From Linanthus parryae (taxonomy: Eukaryota; Streptophyta; Magnoliopsida; Ericales; Polemoniaceae): a stretch of DNA of 64,000 nt. Position 1 is the first letter of the stretch. Each line of letters opens with the position of its first letter. The notes beneath the pieces were generated by a model. It had not been told where the DNA came from. It saw nothing but the letters and a program-made list of their open reading frames with translations, and ran no database searches. Where the stretch lies: assembly GCA_023055425.1 (NCBI GenBank), contig JALGPY010000004.1, positions 112,881,504 through 112,945,503 on the forward strand, in the 5' to 3' direction. A program made the position numbers and the translations under genes. Below, piece after piece: positions 1 through 11,500 of the stretch.

Positions 1-480
1 GGATATTACAGAAACATGTAAACTATTCACATTTTCACAGCAGAAATTTTCAGGGTCCCAAGTAACTATTTTCAATTGAAAACAACTAAAATATGCAGCA
101 CCTCAAATTCATTGTTCAGATGATCGAGCTGTAACAGATATTTTGCGTGTATTGTTAATGTGCTGAAGTGTTTCAGTAATACATACTGGCCCAAATGAAC
201 TTTTGTTCACGGAATAAATATGCACAAACCACCGCTTCGGACAACATTGAACAAAATGCAATATTCATATAAAACCAAATTCCAAAGATAGGCTCAACAA
301 CAGCAAATCCAAAAATGTACCTTAATTGAAAAGATCCTTAGTGGGAATCCCCTCCGGACACATGTTTCAACTTTGCTACACGAATGACCACCTACACAAA
401 TAGCTCACCAAAACAAACATAGTAAACAAAGCGATTTTCACAACAAAAAAAAGGCAACTCGATTCGAATTCATATATCAT
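1..480. other. AT-rich sequence, no feature recognised
   Basis: No ORF with family resemblance, no splice-consistent exon and no repeat structure could be supported in this stretch. If the exon at 732-831 is real, this is probably intronic or downstream sequence of that minus-strand gene. Confidence 0.3.
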
Positions 481-731
481 ATACCCTAATCAAAGACACC
501 CAATCAGCTCACCCAGCGGTGGAAGCCTCCACCCTAATCGGCCGCATCAATAGCCAAATGGACACCCCTGTAGTTGAACGTCGGCAACCACTGATGAACT
601 TAGCTCCAATGAACTGTTAAGCCCACGAACCCTAGAATCGAGGAAGAGTGTGAGAAGCACTGGAAGTGAAATCGAAGTCCAATCCATTCAACAAACATGC
701 ACTCGAAATCAAAGCGAGAAAAGAAACGTAC

Positions 732-831
732 CTTCAAAGCGGCGCATATCGCTTCTTCTTCCACCGGTCAACTCCTCGCCTTCATATCCACCGTCGATTT
801 TGACAGAGACGGCTTCTGTTCGCCGAACCAT
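732..831 (-). CDS. Putative first coding exon of a minus-strand gene (partial, leaves window)
   Basis: On the minus strand an ATG at 831-829 opens 33 codons (starting MVRRTEAVSVKIDGG, rich in G, E and R). They run to a good splice donor, AAG followed by GTACGT, at 731-726. A TATA box lies about 350 bp upstream, and the intervening pyrimidine-rich sequence looks like a 5' UTR. The exon length (100 nt) leaves one base over, so translation would continue in an exon at lower coordinates that I could not identify. An earlier ATG (minus, near 898) opens a short overlapping uORF, which weakens the start choice. No protein family is recognised. Confidence 0.38.
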
Positions 832-1185
832 TCTCTCCGAAGCCGAAGCCACCGCCTGTGATTGAACTCCTAACGTGAGGCCAAAAAGTGTGGTGCATGT
901 CCAGATCCGCCGTCGAGAAGATGAGCGAGAGAGAGAATAGGAGCGAGAGAGAGAACCAGTGCAAGCTTCGAATAGAAGCTGCGGGAAGAACAAAGCTTCA
1001 AGGAGCTTCTACCGGACACGCGAGAGGAAGGTAAAATGACAATACTAACCCGAGGTGGATAAAAAGAACAGAGCAATTTAAAGGAGGGCAAAATGGGTAT
1101 TTTGAGAAGCAGATGTGGACGGCAACCAAAGGAACAGCGTGGCAAAAAATGATGAGGTGGCGCCAGGGTGTAACTGCCCTATCCT

Positions 1186-1196
1186 CTTTATATATA
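1186..1196 (-). promoter_or_regulatory. Candidate TATA box for the left-edge minus-strand gene
   Basis: The minus strand reads TATATATAAAG, a strong plant TATA-type core, followed about 30 bp downstream by the start of a pyrimidine-rich leader and then the candidate first exon at 831-732. Inferred from sequence and spacing only. Confidence 0.4.
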
Positions 1197-1271
1197 GGTA
1201 GAAAGATCTACAACCGCTAACCTTGCAATAAAAATTTCAATAGTTATCTTTACGGAAATGACACATGTAAT

Positions 1272-1850
1272 ATATTTTTGTCATTTTACCCTCTCACGAC
1301 AACTTCAGTTGATTTTACCAAACACAAAATTACTATATCAATATTTCACAGCTGCTTTCACGTAATATTTACCAAACAACATTTTATCTTAAAGTCACAA
1401 CAGCTTTCCCACCGTGTTTTCTCTCACAGCAGCTTCTAGCGCCTCCAGAGCATTCCCAAACTAGCCATAATTACCAAACACAAAATGTCAAAAATGCTTT
1501 CCTGCAGCAGCTTAAATACGAATTTTACCAAACACTTTTCACATAGATTTCCACATCAGCTTTCTCGAAATACTTCCTACACAGCAACTTTCTAAAACGC
1601 CACAACATTACCAAAGTAGCCTTAATGTGTTTTTCTAGAAGAAGTGGGCTTTTCCATATATTCTTCTGGTTAATTTATCAAGACGGAACACATACATTTC
1701 ATGTAATTTTGTCATTTTACTTAGTCACGGTAGGTTGACAGATAATCTTACCAAACACAAAGCTATTATATCAAACTTTCAATGTAACTATTATTATGTA
1801 ATATTTATCAAACAACAGTTTATATAAACTTCACCCTAACTTTCCCACAG
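1272..1850. repeat. Direct duplication with repeated ACCAAACAC motif
   Basis: About 1272-1415 and 1703-1850 share the same succession of words: tttgtcattttac, then ttaccaaacacaaa, then tatatcaa, then gtaatattta(c/t)caaacaac, then actttcccac. They are diverged copies about 430 bp apart. The core ACCAAACA also recurs near 1317, 1369, 1474, 1528 and 1749. This is likely a decayed non-autonomous element or a duplicated promoter segment upstream of the left-edge gene. No coding capacity is seen. Confidence 0.5.
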
Positions 1851-2199
1851 CGATTCTCACAGATCAACTTCTTCACTCTAGGGGAGGCACGATGTGGATA
1901 GACGAAGATGAGAGTGCATGGCTCAATTACAGGATGGAGAAAATCCGTGTGTTTTGCTTCCATTTTGGGTTGATTCTTCACTCGATTATTCAATGTCATC
2001 GGATAGACTAGGAGATTGAAAAAGGGGTTATGGGGCATGATTTTTTCCCTCTCATACGAAATAAGGGGAAAATCAAGTATCACGGAGCTCAGCAACCACC
2101 ACCGCTAGGAAGAACACCCGAAGGCTGCGGTGAGCAGCGGCAGCGAAGACAGGGACGTATGATTCCACGAGGATGAGAACCTGAACATGGGGCCACACT

Positions 2200-3780
2200 A
2201 ACAGATAATCCGGGATTGACTGACGCGCGATTACTACGCGTTGCTACGCAAGTGTACGATCAAGTAATAAAGTGGAGTATTTTGGACTCCGAGTTATCGA
2301 ACCCAAGGGAAGGTGTTTACTATATGCTCTAGATTACCAATTAAACTCAATTTACCTAAGTAACCGGTAAAAATGGTTGTGGTTTGAAGTGTTGTCACCC
2401 TCAAACAAGTGACTAGCAATGGTAGTGAAATAACGCGAATAAAATGTTTTGATGTAAATCATAGGCGAGAAAGCTAGGCAATCTATAGATCACCTAAGGT
2501 AGTTTTGACAATTCCGGATTCCATGTTCTAACACAATGACTCTTAGTAACCTATGATGGGTAATGGCGTTGACAATTACCTATCGGTCTCATGTCGTTCT
2601 ACACAAAGGTAACGATTTGTCCCTCTCAGGCCAAGTATACTACCTATGTGTTCTAGCAGGCCAACAATGTTGCAAGGGATAATGTCCTCTCAGACCACCA
2701 TTCACGAGCAACTCATTACGTCCTACTGAATTTACCCTCATCTAGCCATTCCTATCCAACCAACCTCTCAGTCTAGTCAATTAAAAATGATCTTGTTTAC
2801 TCATCCCAACTAGGGTAGAGTTGTTTTCACACACTCACTAGTTACGTAGTAATTTCGGGTCATGACTCCTACGTTACTAAGAATTAAGCACAATAAACAA
2901 GATAATTAGGCTACCAATATCATCATTAAGCCTAGTTCATGATTGAATGAAGAAATAGATAATCCACATCACACATCTTAGCCCTAACTTATCAATTAAA
3001 GAACTCAACATGATGAAAACCAAAACAATCTTCATTGAACCATAATCCTAGCATGAAAGATCATCCAAAATCCGGAAAATATCATCAAAAGATAAACCCT
3101 AGGCTCTACATAGATGTCTAGGTATGAGTTTAGCTACTCATAACACAAGTTAACATGGTTCTTGAATAGTTCATACAAGAAAGCAGAGAGAAAAATAGAT
3201 TAAACGCTAGAAATCGTGAAGATTGGCGCGATCCGGACTCTTCTCCTTGCTTGAGGTTGTTCCCAATGAAGTCTCCTTGCTCTCCTCCTTCTTCGTGGCT
3301 CTCTGGATGCGTGAATGATGAATTATTTTGTCCCCAGGGTCGGTCTTCAATCAAAACCCGCCGAAGTCTTCAGTAATTGCACAAAAGCTCCCTGAAATCT
3401 GCTCCTGACTTCAAAAGGAAATATCTTCTTCGTCCGAACTCCAATTAAACTCCGTGACCTATCGTTGGAAAGCCCTGGGAGTCTTCTTTCATATGGAACT
3501 GGTCTCACCCCAAAATGAGTTTTATAACTCTTTCTATGATCGAAATAGTGCAAGCTGGTCAAACCCCACTTGAGCTCCCATTGTTTCCGAAGTTCGTTCC
3601 ATGCCTCCTATCAACCGATTAGCATCCGTCCCTGCCAAAACAACATGAACAAACATACCAAGAGATTATATTTGACAAATAACAATAAAATATCCATAGA
3701 AAACGCCCGGACTAGCAATATAGCACATAGTGATAAAACAACCTATAATCTCTAACATTGGGCTCAAAACACTCTCCAAA
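2200..3780. repeat. Non-coding dispersed-repeat-like block (possible LTR or LARD remnant)
   Basis: The block begins with a distinctive cgcgattactacgcg / cgcaagtgtacgatca segment followed by a 'tatcgaacccaaggg' phrase. I recognise this as resembling a common class of plant repeat rather than gene sequence. It has no ORF with domain content and no clear terminal duplication. The boundaries and class are guesses. Confidence 0.3.
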
Positions 3781-3884
3781 TACATATTATCATGTGGTAA
3801 ATGCTAAAGAATTATAGCTCCTAAAAGGCGCTATCATTGACTCAATGGGGAACAAATAATTTAGAAATGACGGAAATTATGGAA

Positions 3885-3911
3885 ATATATATATATATAT
3901 ATATATATATT
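3885..3911. repeat. (AT)n microsatellite
   Basis: An uninterrupted AT dinucleotide run of about 26 bp lies between the repeat block on the left and the decayed LINE on the right. Confidence 0.85.
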
Positions 3912-3949
3912 TGTGAAGCCAGTATCGACATGCAAACATATGGGGATTG

Positions 3950-5745
3950 ATTTGGAATCAAGTCTTCATGAGACTCTTCTTCCAAATAAGGGATAATGAA
4001 TACTTGGAGATATCACGGAATCAAGTCCCAACCAAACATATCTGGAAAGGTTGTTAACCTCGAGGAGATTTAAAGGGGATGGCAACATCAAATTTTTCAC
4101 GAATAACTTAATATTAAAGGGCCAAACGATAGCAAAAAAATCACCACTAAAGAATGAGTCTCAATTTCCAGGATCAAAATAATCATCATATAAAGATGGA
4201 AGGAATGCATAGCTGCCACCTGATCAACGTCCATTGATAAGCGCAAAAGAAGAGCAAATGACTTGCACGGCTCGAGGAAGACATTTTCTCATGAAGGCAA
4301 AAACAAAAATAGGAGGGTATGCATAATTCCCCCATTCCCTATGATCTCTTTTTGTTGGAGGTTGCAAGACGGCCCCACCAAGAGTCATGAATCTCCTAAG
4401 TTAGAACATGTAGGGAATTGGGAACCCCTGCAACGTTCTTTTCCTCTGCACCCTTGTAAAGGATGCCCCCAATATCATATTTCTAATGGAGACAAAATAT
4501 TTTGATATGGATATGGATATGAAGACACAAAGATGGAGGTATAAGCACATATCCTTGGTAACATTTGTAGCAAAATGGAGGATTTGGGGGTATTGTGCAA
4601 GGAGGAAATAAAGTTTATTGTGTGTTCTTACATGACTTTCCACATCGACTGCGATGTCTGGAACGCGGCAAACAAGATGTGGTGGAAATTAATGGGGTTT
4701 TACAGAATCCCCTCCGAGCATAAATGAATCACTAATTGACCCTTCTGGATCGGGTAAGGCTGAAAAATGGGAGACCCTAGTCTTTGTGGCTACTTAATGT
4801 TGTGTTATTCAACAGGGAGAAGGATAGTAGTTTGGGGTAACCGTGAACCAAGAAGACGTTTTTCAGGAAGCACTCCAAAGGAATGAGCTCTTGGACCTAG
4901 GTTTCAACAAAAACTGATTCACACGAACAAAAAGAAAACCCGATGATCTTAATATCCGGAAGAGACTGGACCGCCTAGTGTCCTGAACATTGGACCACAC
5001 ACCAAGAGATTTAACAATCAGACCAAGGAGGAAAACTAAAGGGAAGCCCCGACTAAATATTGAGGCGGATCGACTCCTAGACCCACAGTTGCGAGAGGTA
5101 GTAAAGACCAGCTGGGAAAGAAGATGCCGGGAGACACATCTAACCGATCACTTGATGGGACGATGTAAAGAACTCATAACATGGGAAAGCAAGCACTTCG
5201 AGAATTGCAAACCGGAGCTTAGGAAGGAAAGGCAACATTCCAGAAGATTGTAGGAAAACATCCAAACTTGAGAAACAATGATGAAAATAAAAGAAACGAT
5301 TGTGGAAATAAATGCGCTCCTCCTGAAAGAAGAAGACCTTTGGAGGCCCGAGTCTAAAGCCACATGGGTTAGCTCTTAGGGACCGTTATAATCAATAATT
5401 TCACAAGAAGGCCACGTTGCACCGTAAAATAAACCACATGGTCGACCTGAAATATTAGAACAATGTATGGAAAGAGGATGATGCACAAGTAAAGGCATGC
5501 TTAAAGAATATTTCACTGAGATTTTTACATCCAGCGGGGCTACGTTAGGCGACACGTTTCATGTCCTTAATTCGGTGGGTCATCGAATTTTTGAGGGGCA
5601 AAGACTATTGCTGGATGGAGAATTTGTAGGATCTTAACTGGAGGAAGCACTATTCAAAATGCAAGAACCATAGGAATCGACAGATACCCTGTCACATTTT
5701 TTCCAGCAATACCGGGAGATAGTTGGGGTGAGGTAACAAACTTTT
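3950..5745 (+). pseudogene. Heavily decayed LINE (L1-type) endonuclease to RT-start fragment
   Basis: Translated fragments in shifting plus-strand frames follow the plant L1 ORF2 order. Near 4690 comes a GFY-x-IP-SEHK segment (endonuclease). Near 4870-4980 comes an LQRNELLDLGFN segment followed by IRKRLDRLV, the canonical DLGF...RLDRA endonuclease block. At 5300-5420 comes LLKEEDLWRPESKATW, the linker with W-x-R and GDR. Near 5490 comes EDDAQV followed by IFTEIFTSS, and at about 5650-5730 EEALFKMQEP leads into the start of RT. Stops and frameshifts occur throughout and the catalytic RT core is missing, so this is an old truncated copy. Boundaries are approximate. Confidence 0.6.
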
Positions 5746-5918
5746 TTCTCTCATTTTAAATTTTCAGCAATACCCTGTCGCACTTTAGGCGGCTAGGGTT
5801 TAGCTGTATTACTCTTTGGATTTCCTCTCTAGCTTTTTTGGACATTCAGTTAGTTATAAATTATTCTTAATAGATTTTTTGGGGTCTTATTCATTATCTT
5901 CCAGAGAGAGAGAGATAG
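5746..5918. other. Short unassigned segment before the copia insertion
   Basis: AT-rich sequence between the decayed LINE and the copia 5' LTR. Its end (agagata at 5911-5917) may be the left target-site copy for the truncated LINE at 29474-30788, because the same 7 bp recur at 30789-30795. Confidence 0.3.
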
Positions 5919-5923
5919 TTTTT

Positions 5924-7258
5924 TGTTGGAATAGATGCCCTAGAGGCAATCTAATTTACTATGAATTTATTCTGGATAGAACATTCATTGTATTATTTAT
6001 TGGATATTTAATATAATGAAGTCCTTAGATTTACAAATGTGTTGTTTATCTTAAATATCCCTAGTCCAGTATAATGATTAATGGGACAATCATCTATAGA
6101 CTAGTATGGGGTTGGATTGATATAGAGATATCATGATCCAACACATGGGTGTGCATTAAGGATAATGGCGCACTGGATTGACCCATCTCCGAGAAGGATA
6201 CATACACGTTATGTTAAGTCACAAGCGCTTCTCGCGGTGCAATGGTATTGTCATCCTTAGACTTGAAGTCACTAGATATTCTAGTTGTGGATTATTGTGA
6301 TTTTGGTAACGTCAAACGCTACACCGTAACTGGGTAGCTATAAAGGCATGTACCGGATACAATAAGAAGCAAGCTTAGAGATCGTATTGGACGTAGATAG
6401 AATTTATCCCTCCCACATAATGGGAGCAAATATCCTAGGCCACTCGAGGGATAGTGCTTATAGAATGTCTGGCCAGACTCAAATAAATTAATGTGGGATA
6501 TTGATGTTATTTGCACAAATAAGTCTATTCCCAGGATCGAGAAACTATGGATTGGATATACGAGTGTGACTTGTATGTCTCGTGTCCAATCCGGATATAG
6601 AGACAAAGGGATGTGACAATTACTTGTACAAGGTTTGTCGGATGACTATTCTATTAGTTGGCTAGAATGAAAGTTTTGTTAGAAACTGCTCCATATTAGC
6701 AAATTGTTGCTACCAACTAGATAGAACATATGGGGTCACACGCTATATACAGTTGAACTAGATTTGGGAATTAATTAATATGACTAATTAATTAAAAGGA
6801 TCATTTTGCAGCACCTTGCAAACTTAGTAGGACTAATTTGCAAGGAAGGGACTAAATTGAATTCTAGTAGGACTATAATAGGTCCTTCAGATAGTTGGCA
6901 AGGATTTGTTGGACTATATAAAGGATGCTCCTTCCTTCTTTTCACACTTATGAGCCTTTTTATCATAACTTGAGTGGGAGAGAACAAAAGGAGAGAGAGA
7001 GCAAGCAACAAAGGGCCGAACCCGACCCTTTGCCGCCGCCCCCTACCCCGTCGGCCACCAAGGAGGCCGCCCCTCCTTGGTTCCTCGCGTTGCGTGATTT
7101 CTTCTTCCTCTTCCTCCATTACTAGCTATCACAAGGGAGAAGGAATATCTAGATCTCAACTCTAGTGTGGATCAACCGTAGAGACGTGACACAATTGACA
7201 TTACAAGTAATCACAGGAGAAACCCTAAGGTGTGTAACCTGATTTCTTCCTTTACCAT
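5924..7258 (+). repeat. Copia 1 5' LTR, left part (interrupted)
   Basis: Aligns with the intact 3' LTR at 28050-29473. This piece (1,335 bp) plus the remainder at 22448-22535 gives 1,423 bp, against 1,424 bp for the intact LTR, so the interruption is a clean insertion with a 5-bp duplication (accat). A TATA-like tatataaagg lies near 6914 and would serve as the LTR promoter. Confidence 0.93.
7254..7258. other. Target-site duplication (left) of the Tat-type gypsy element
   Basis: accat here and at 22443-22447 flanks the gypsy LTR ends exactly. The uninterrupted copia 3' LTR carries the single site (ttaccatcg) near 29381-29389, confirming the insertion point. Confidence 0.92.
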
Positions 7259-7876
7259 TGTGCACAAGAGATTCCGGCGGGGAGACCTCCGTGTGCACCG
7301 TACGTAGTGGATCAAGGATCGCACAGGAAGAGTGGGGTTGTGTGTAGGGAGAGAGTAAGTCAGTAGCAATGTCTGAGAGAGAGACAGAGGTTTGGCAGAG
7401 CTTCCGCGTATGGCGAGTGTGTTCTCCTTTGTATGGAAAGGTTGACGATCTATATATACTGGAGAACGTGACCGTTGTAGTGTGGTTAATGCGCCCATTA
7501 ATGGCGGCTTAATTAGCTTAACCATAACGGCACGTTCGTCCGAGTATATAGGGACCGTTAGAGCACGTGGTGCGCGAATACCGGAACCGTTACGAGGTTG
7601 ACCGGGTTTGACCGGGTCTAGGGAGCTCGTGCCATAGATCTCTCAAAACAGTTACTAAAGGTCGCGTGCGGGCTTGGCTCGCACGCGACAGGGCTTACTC
7701 TAGCCTCCAAACCACTAAGTCCCTACAAGTCCCGTGCAGTGGTATGCGAGGGCTCTGTCTCGCAGCCCCCACATGGATCAGCTCGGCTGGTGATCCAGTG
7801 TGTGTGGAGCACAATATGGTGTGCTGGATGGCTGCCACGTGGCCAAGATCTGTCATGTCAGAAAGCAGTATCTACA
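7259..7876 (-). repeat. Tat element 3' LTR (left, 618 bp)
   Basis: TG...CA boundaries (tgtgcacaag ... tatctaca on plus). Nearly identical to 21816-22442, except for a 9-bp ttgaccgg-type duplication present only in the right copy and three substitutions. Contains two CACGTG G-box cores (7564-7569, 7836-7841). Confidence 0.95.
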
Positions 7877-7890
7877 TTAGCCCCCTTTCT
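7877..7890 (-). promoter_or_regulatory. Tat element polypurine tract
   Basis: Minus strand reads AGAAAGGGGGCTAA immediately before the 3' LTR, the expected position and composition for plus-strand DNA priming. Confidence 0.8.
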
Positions 7891-8137
7891 GCGCGTGAAG
7901 ACTCATAGCCGTATAGACTTCCATGCGCGGAAACCAATATGCGCGTCGCCGCCACGCACCAATTCAAATACGGGTAAGTTCAGCCCCCGTGCGTGTCATT
8001 ATGACCTAAAACCCCTAGAGTCGTGCCGTCTGACCTTTAGGGTTTTAGGCGTGACGTCAGCTTGTCCTGTGATTGCGCGATTCGACGGTGACGGTTGCGA
8101 TTCGACTATCGAAAGGACGCAACCCTTCATTGTTTTG

Positions 8138-8146
8138 GATAAATAC
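8138..8146 (+). promoter_or_regulatory. TATA-like element for the antisense gene inside the Tat element
   Basis: gataaatac lies about 420 bp upstream of the antisense ATG, with a leader and a probable 5'-UTR intron in between (acceptor ttccgcag ending at 8561, two bases before the ATG). A plausible own promoter for transcription opposite to gag-pol; weak consensus. Confidence 0.35.
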
Positions 8147-8563
8147 CTTGTATCCCCCATTATTGCAAAGCATCACTTCTTTCTCTTAAAGTGAATGGTA
8201 CCCGGAGATCTTCGAGAGCAGATCCAGATAATCAATCACCAGTTCAGAACTGCAAATCGTATTCTTCAATTGTGCATATCCAAGCAGGCTTCAAGAAAAC
8301 AAGGTTGGCCTCGTTTACTTTTGATTTAAGATACCAGTGTTTGCCTTGAACTGCGTTGAATCTGTAAACCCATGGAATTTGTGAAGAGGCTTTGATCTTT
8401 GAACCCGCTTCGTTTTAATCTTTCAACAATATTGGATCTTGCAACTCCCCAATTTCTGAAATCGGTACCGGAACTGTTCGTTTTCCTTTGCATAGATCTC
8501 GAATTCCAAAATTCAAACTGAAGTGTGGTATTTCTCCCCCCTTTTTCTTGCTCTTCCGCAGGA

Positions 8564-11500
8564 ATGGCCAAGACAAGAGTAACCAGACCCGTCAAGGAAG
8601 ATGAAGAGATACCCGACCTTCCGCAGGCCTTGTGGCGAAAAGCCCCCTTTTTAGGCGGCAAAGATTTCTACCATGCGAGGGTAAAGACGAAGAGGATGCC
8701 TGATCCTGTTCCAGTTGAGCGATTGCTGACGCTGACTCGCCCAGTTAACTCAGCCTTGCTCGAGTTGGTTGGTTCCGAGGATGTAGTTCGATTGGGGATC
8801 GAGAACGGGCACTTCCCATATACTGCGATTTCTACTCAGGCGTTCGTCCAGAAATTGGACTATATGGATGAGTGGATTGACCACGTGTTGGATCATCACG
8901 CCGAGACTCTTAATGAAGCCGGCGTATACTTTGCTATCCGTGCTATGAAGGGTGCTGCCGTGAAGTTGGATCAGTCCATGCTTCTAGACCTTCTGTCCCG
9001 TTACTCGCCTGCGACTCATACGTTCCATTTTGCTGAGTTCGAGGCTGCCCCGACACTCGAGGACGTTCAAATGCTGTACGAGCTTTCCCCCATGGGCGAA
9101 GTGGACCCTCTGAGTCCCTTGAGGACATCTGCGGAGATTGCCTTGTACACGCAGATGGAGGAATGCCTAGCAGAGGTGAAGAAAATCTCCACTCGGTGGA
9201 CCACTACGAAGCCTCTTCCTAACTGGCAGCTGGTTGATACGTCTGCGAAGAATACCTGGAACAAATGGTTGCAGTACTTCTTCCGAGACTATGCGAACAG
9301 CAGCATTACCAAGAAACTTCTGAGTGAGGACCCGGAGGCCGAGAATTACGTAGAGGGCAAGGGTTATCACTTGACTCTTTGTGCCTTTCTCTGTGCCTGG
9401 CTGTCGAGGTACTTGATTGATGGTAACCCCCATGACGGAGTCTTCTACCATGTGTTGCCACTTGCGGTGAGGCTCGCTCTTGGCCAGAGAGTCGCACTCG
9501 GACCCTTGGTTTTGGGTACGCTGTACTATAGGCTTGATCAGCTAGTTCTGGCTATGAGGGAGTCGCGTGGCCGCCTCGATGTGCTGACTTTTGTCAATAT
9601 TTCCTTTTTGACAATGTGGGTTTTCGAGCACTGGCCGTCTTATGCTCCAACTGCTCTCCAACTTGACAAGTGGTGTCCCCCGGGCGAGACAGAAGCGCGC
9701 AACAGCGGAAGAGCTGCGAGATGGTTTGGAGCAAGCAACACCAAGTGCGCTTGGAGTTTGATATGCGACAAACGGAAGGAGTTTACTGCCAGGCCCTATG
9801 CCACGCGTATCGAGAATGTGCGATGGTTTCCAAAGCTATACCCCTCCAAAGGTATGGTCTTCTCGGAAGAACTTCTCTTTGAAAAGGGGCCGCATTTCCA
9901 CGAGCGCTATCGCGAGTTCTTTTGCTGGTGTCTGCGAGGTTCCCTTCCTGCCCTCGCAGAGCATATTCGTGAGCTCGCGCCAAGATATGAAAAGCTTACA
10001 GTGGATGTTGACCCCACTCGAGTTTCTCCTCAGTTTGGTTTTGATGCGGTGGCCCCATCGGTCTGGCCCCAGTCTATCATCAGAGGCTGCTACAAGCGCT
10101 TGCTGACAAAGGAGTGCAAGACGGTCTTTATGAAAAATCTTCCCTTTGAGCAGCCTGCGGGAACCCGCGAGGGTGGTTGTTCCCAGAACTGGCTCGCATA
10201 CTGGGTTGCCCAGCAAACGAGGATTGAGACGGAGGCGGCGGCGCAGCCAGGTAGAGCTCCCTTGATCAAAAGAAACTCTTTTCCGTTTCGCCCCACTTGC
10301 AGTCTGAGCGAGTCTGAGTATGGTTGCTACTCACTGTGGGACCGTGAGAACCATTTGTGCCCTGATTTCATTCTGAAGGAGCAAGTCGCCCCAATCAAGA
10401 AGGGCGACACGCATGTTGTCAGATATAGCAAGGCGTTTGGTGAGGTAAGCAATTTCTTCGCATGCGTTAAGCTTCTTGATTTGCTTGCGCTGACATTTTC
10501 ATTCCGCACTATTTTAGTGTCATGTGCGGAGGTTCGCAGCTGGTGATCGCTCCAAATCGCTGGTTAACACCATTGTTGCCACCAGAAGGCGAGGGGAGTC
10601 GTTCCGGCTAGCATGGAGGATGGACGCCGAGATCGAAACAAAGGTTCGCGCAGTCATGAAGGCTTTTGCCGACTCGCTGATAGACAATCCTCCGGCTCCG
10701 TCTCCTCCTAGAGATGACCCGTCCCCTCCAGCGACTGCGGCGCCGAGAGTGAAGAGACCTAGGCAAAAGGGAATTACGATTTCTTCCCCTAGAAGTGCTC
10801 CAGCTTCTCCCCCAGTGAGGTCCCTTTCTATTAAGGACAAAGGCAAAGGTCGCATGCCCAGCAAAGTGCGAAAAGATCTCGCAGTTGAGAGTTTCGTTCC
10901 ATTCAACCAAGAGGAAGAGGAAGAGAGGCAGGAGCCCCAAGCAAGTGATGAAGAAGAAGTAACAGTTGTGATGCATGAGGAAGAATCAGGAGGTACCTCC
11001 GTCGCATTTCTTTTCCCGTTATCGTAACTTCTTGGCACTTCTTTTCTTTAAACCAATTGGGTATTCGCAGATGATGATGATGAAACCGTTGGTGGCCTTG
11101 TGGCCAAGAGACAAAAGAGAGATGCCCCTTCTGGCATTCCAGATGAGCCCATAAGCGAGGACGTTCTTGCTGAGTCCCGAAAGACAGCCGCGGAGGCTGC
11201 TGAAAGAAGAAGGCGGCGAGAGGAAGAGGAGCTCGAGCGTGTGAAACAGCGGAGCCTTGAAGAGCAGCATGTTGACGACTTAGTGCGTCCAGTTGGCGAG
11301 GAAGACGAGCTTCCCGAAGAAGTGGCTCCTCATGTGGAAGAGGAAGATGAGGTTCCCGGAGAGGATGCAGCGGCCTTGGAGCAAGTCCAAGCAGACTTCG
11401 AAGAGATCGCAGGTGGCGATACAGGTGAGATCTTCAATCTCGCAGTGACTTATAGAGATGTTATTGTGGGTGCGTTAAAGCACGGTGTGTCAAAGGCTGA

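Noticed and set aside
5816..6016. 66-codon ORF across the copia LTR boundary
   Set aside because: Spans the junction of flank and LTR, is AT-driven and matches nothing.
8525..8563. Upstream extension of the antisense gene start
   Set aside because: Begins at GTG and overlaps a pyrimidine-rich splice acceptor ending two bases before an ATG at 8564; the ATG is the better start.
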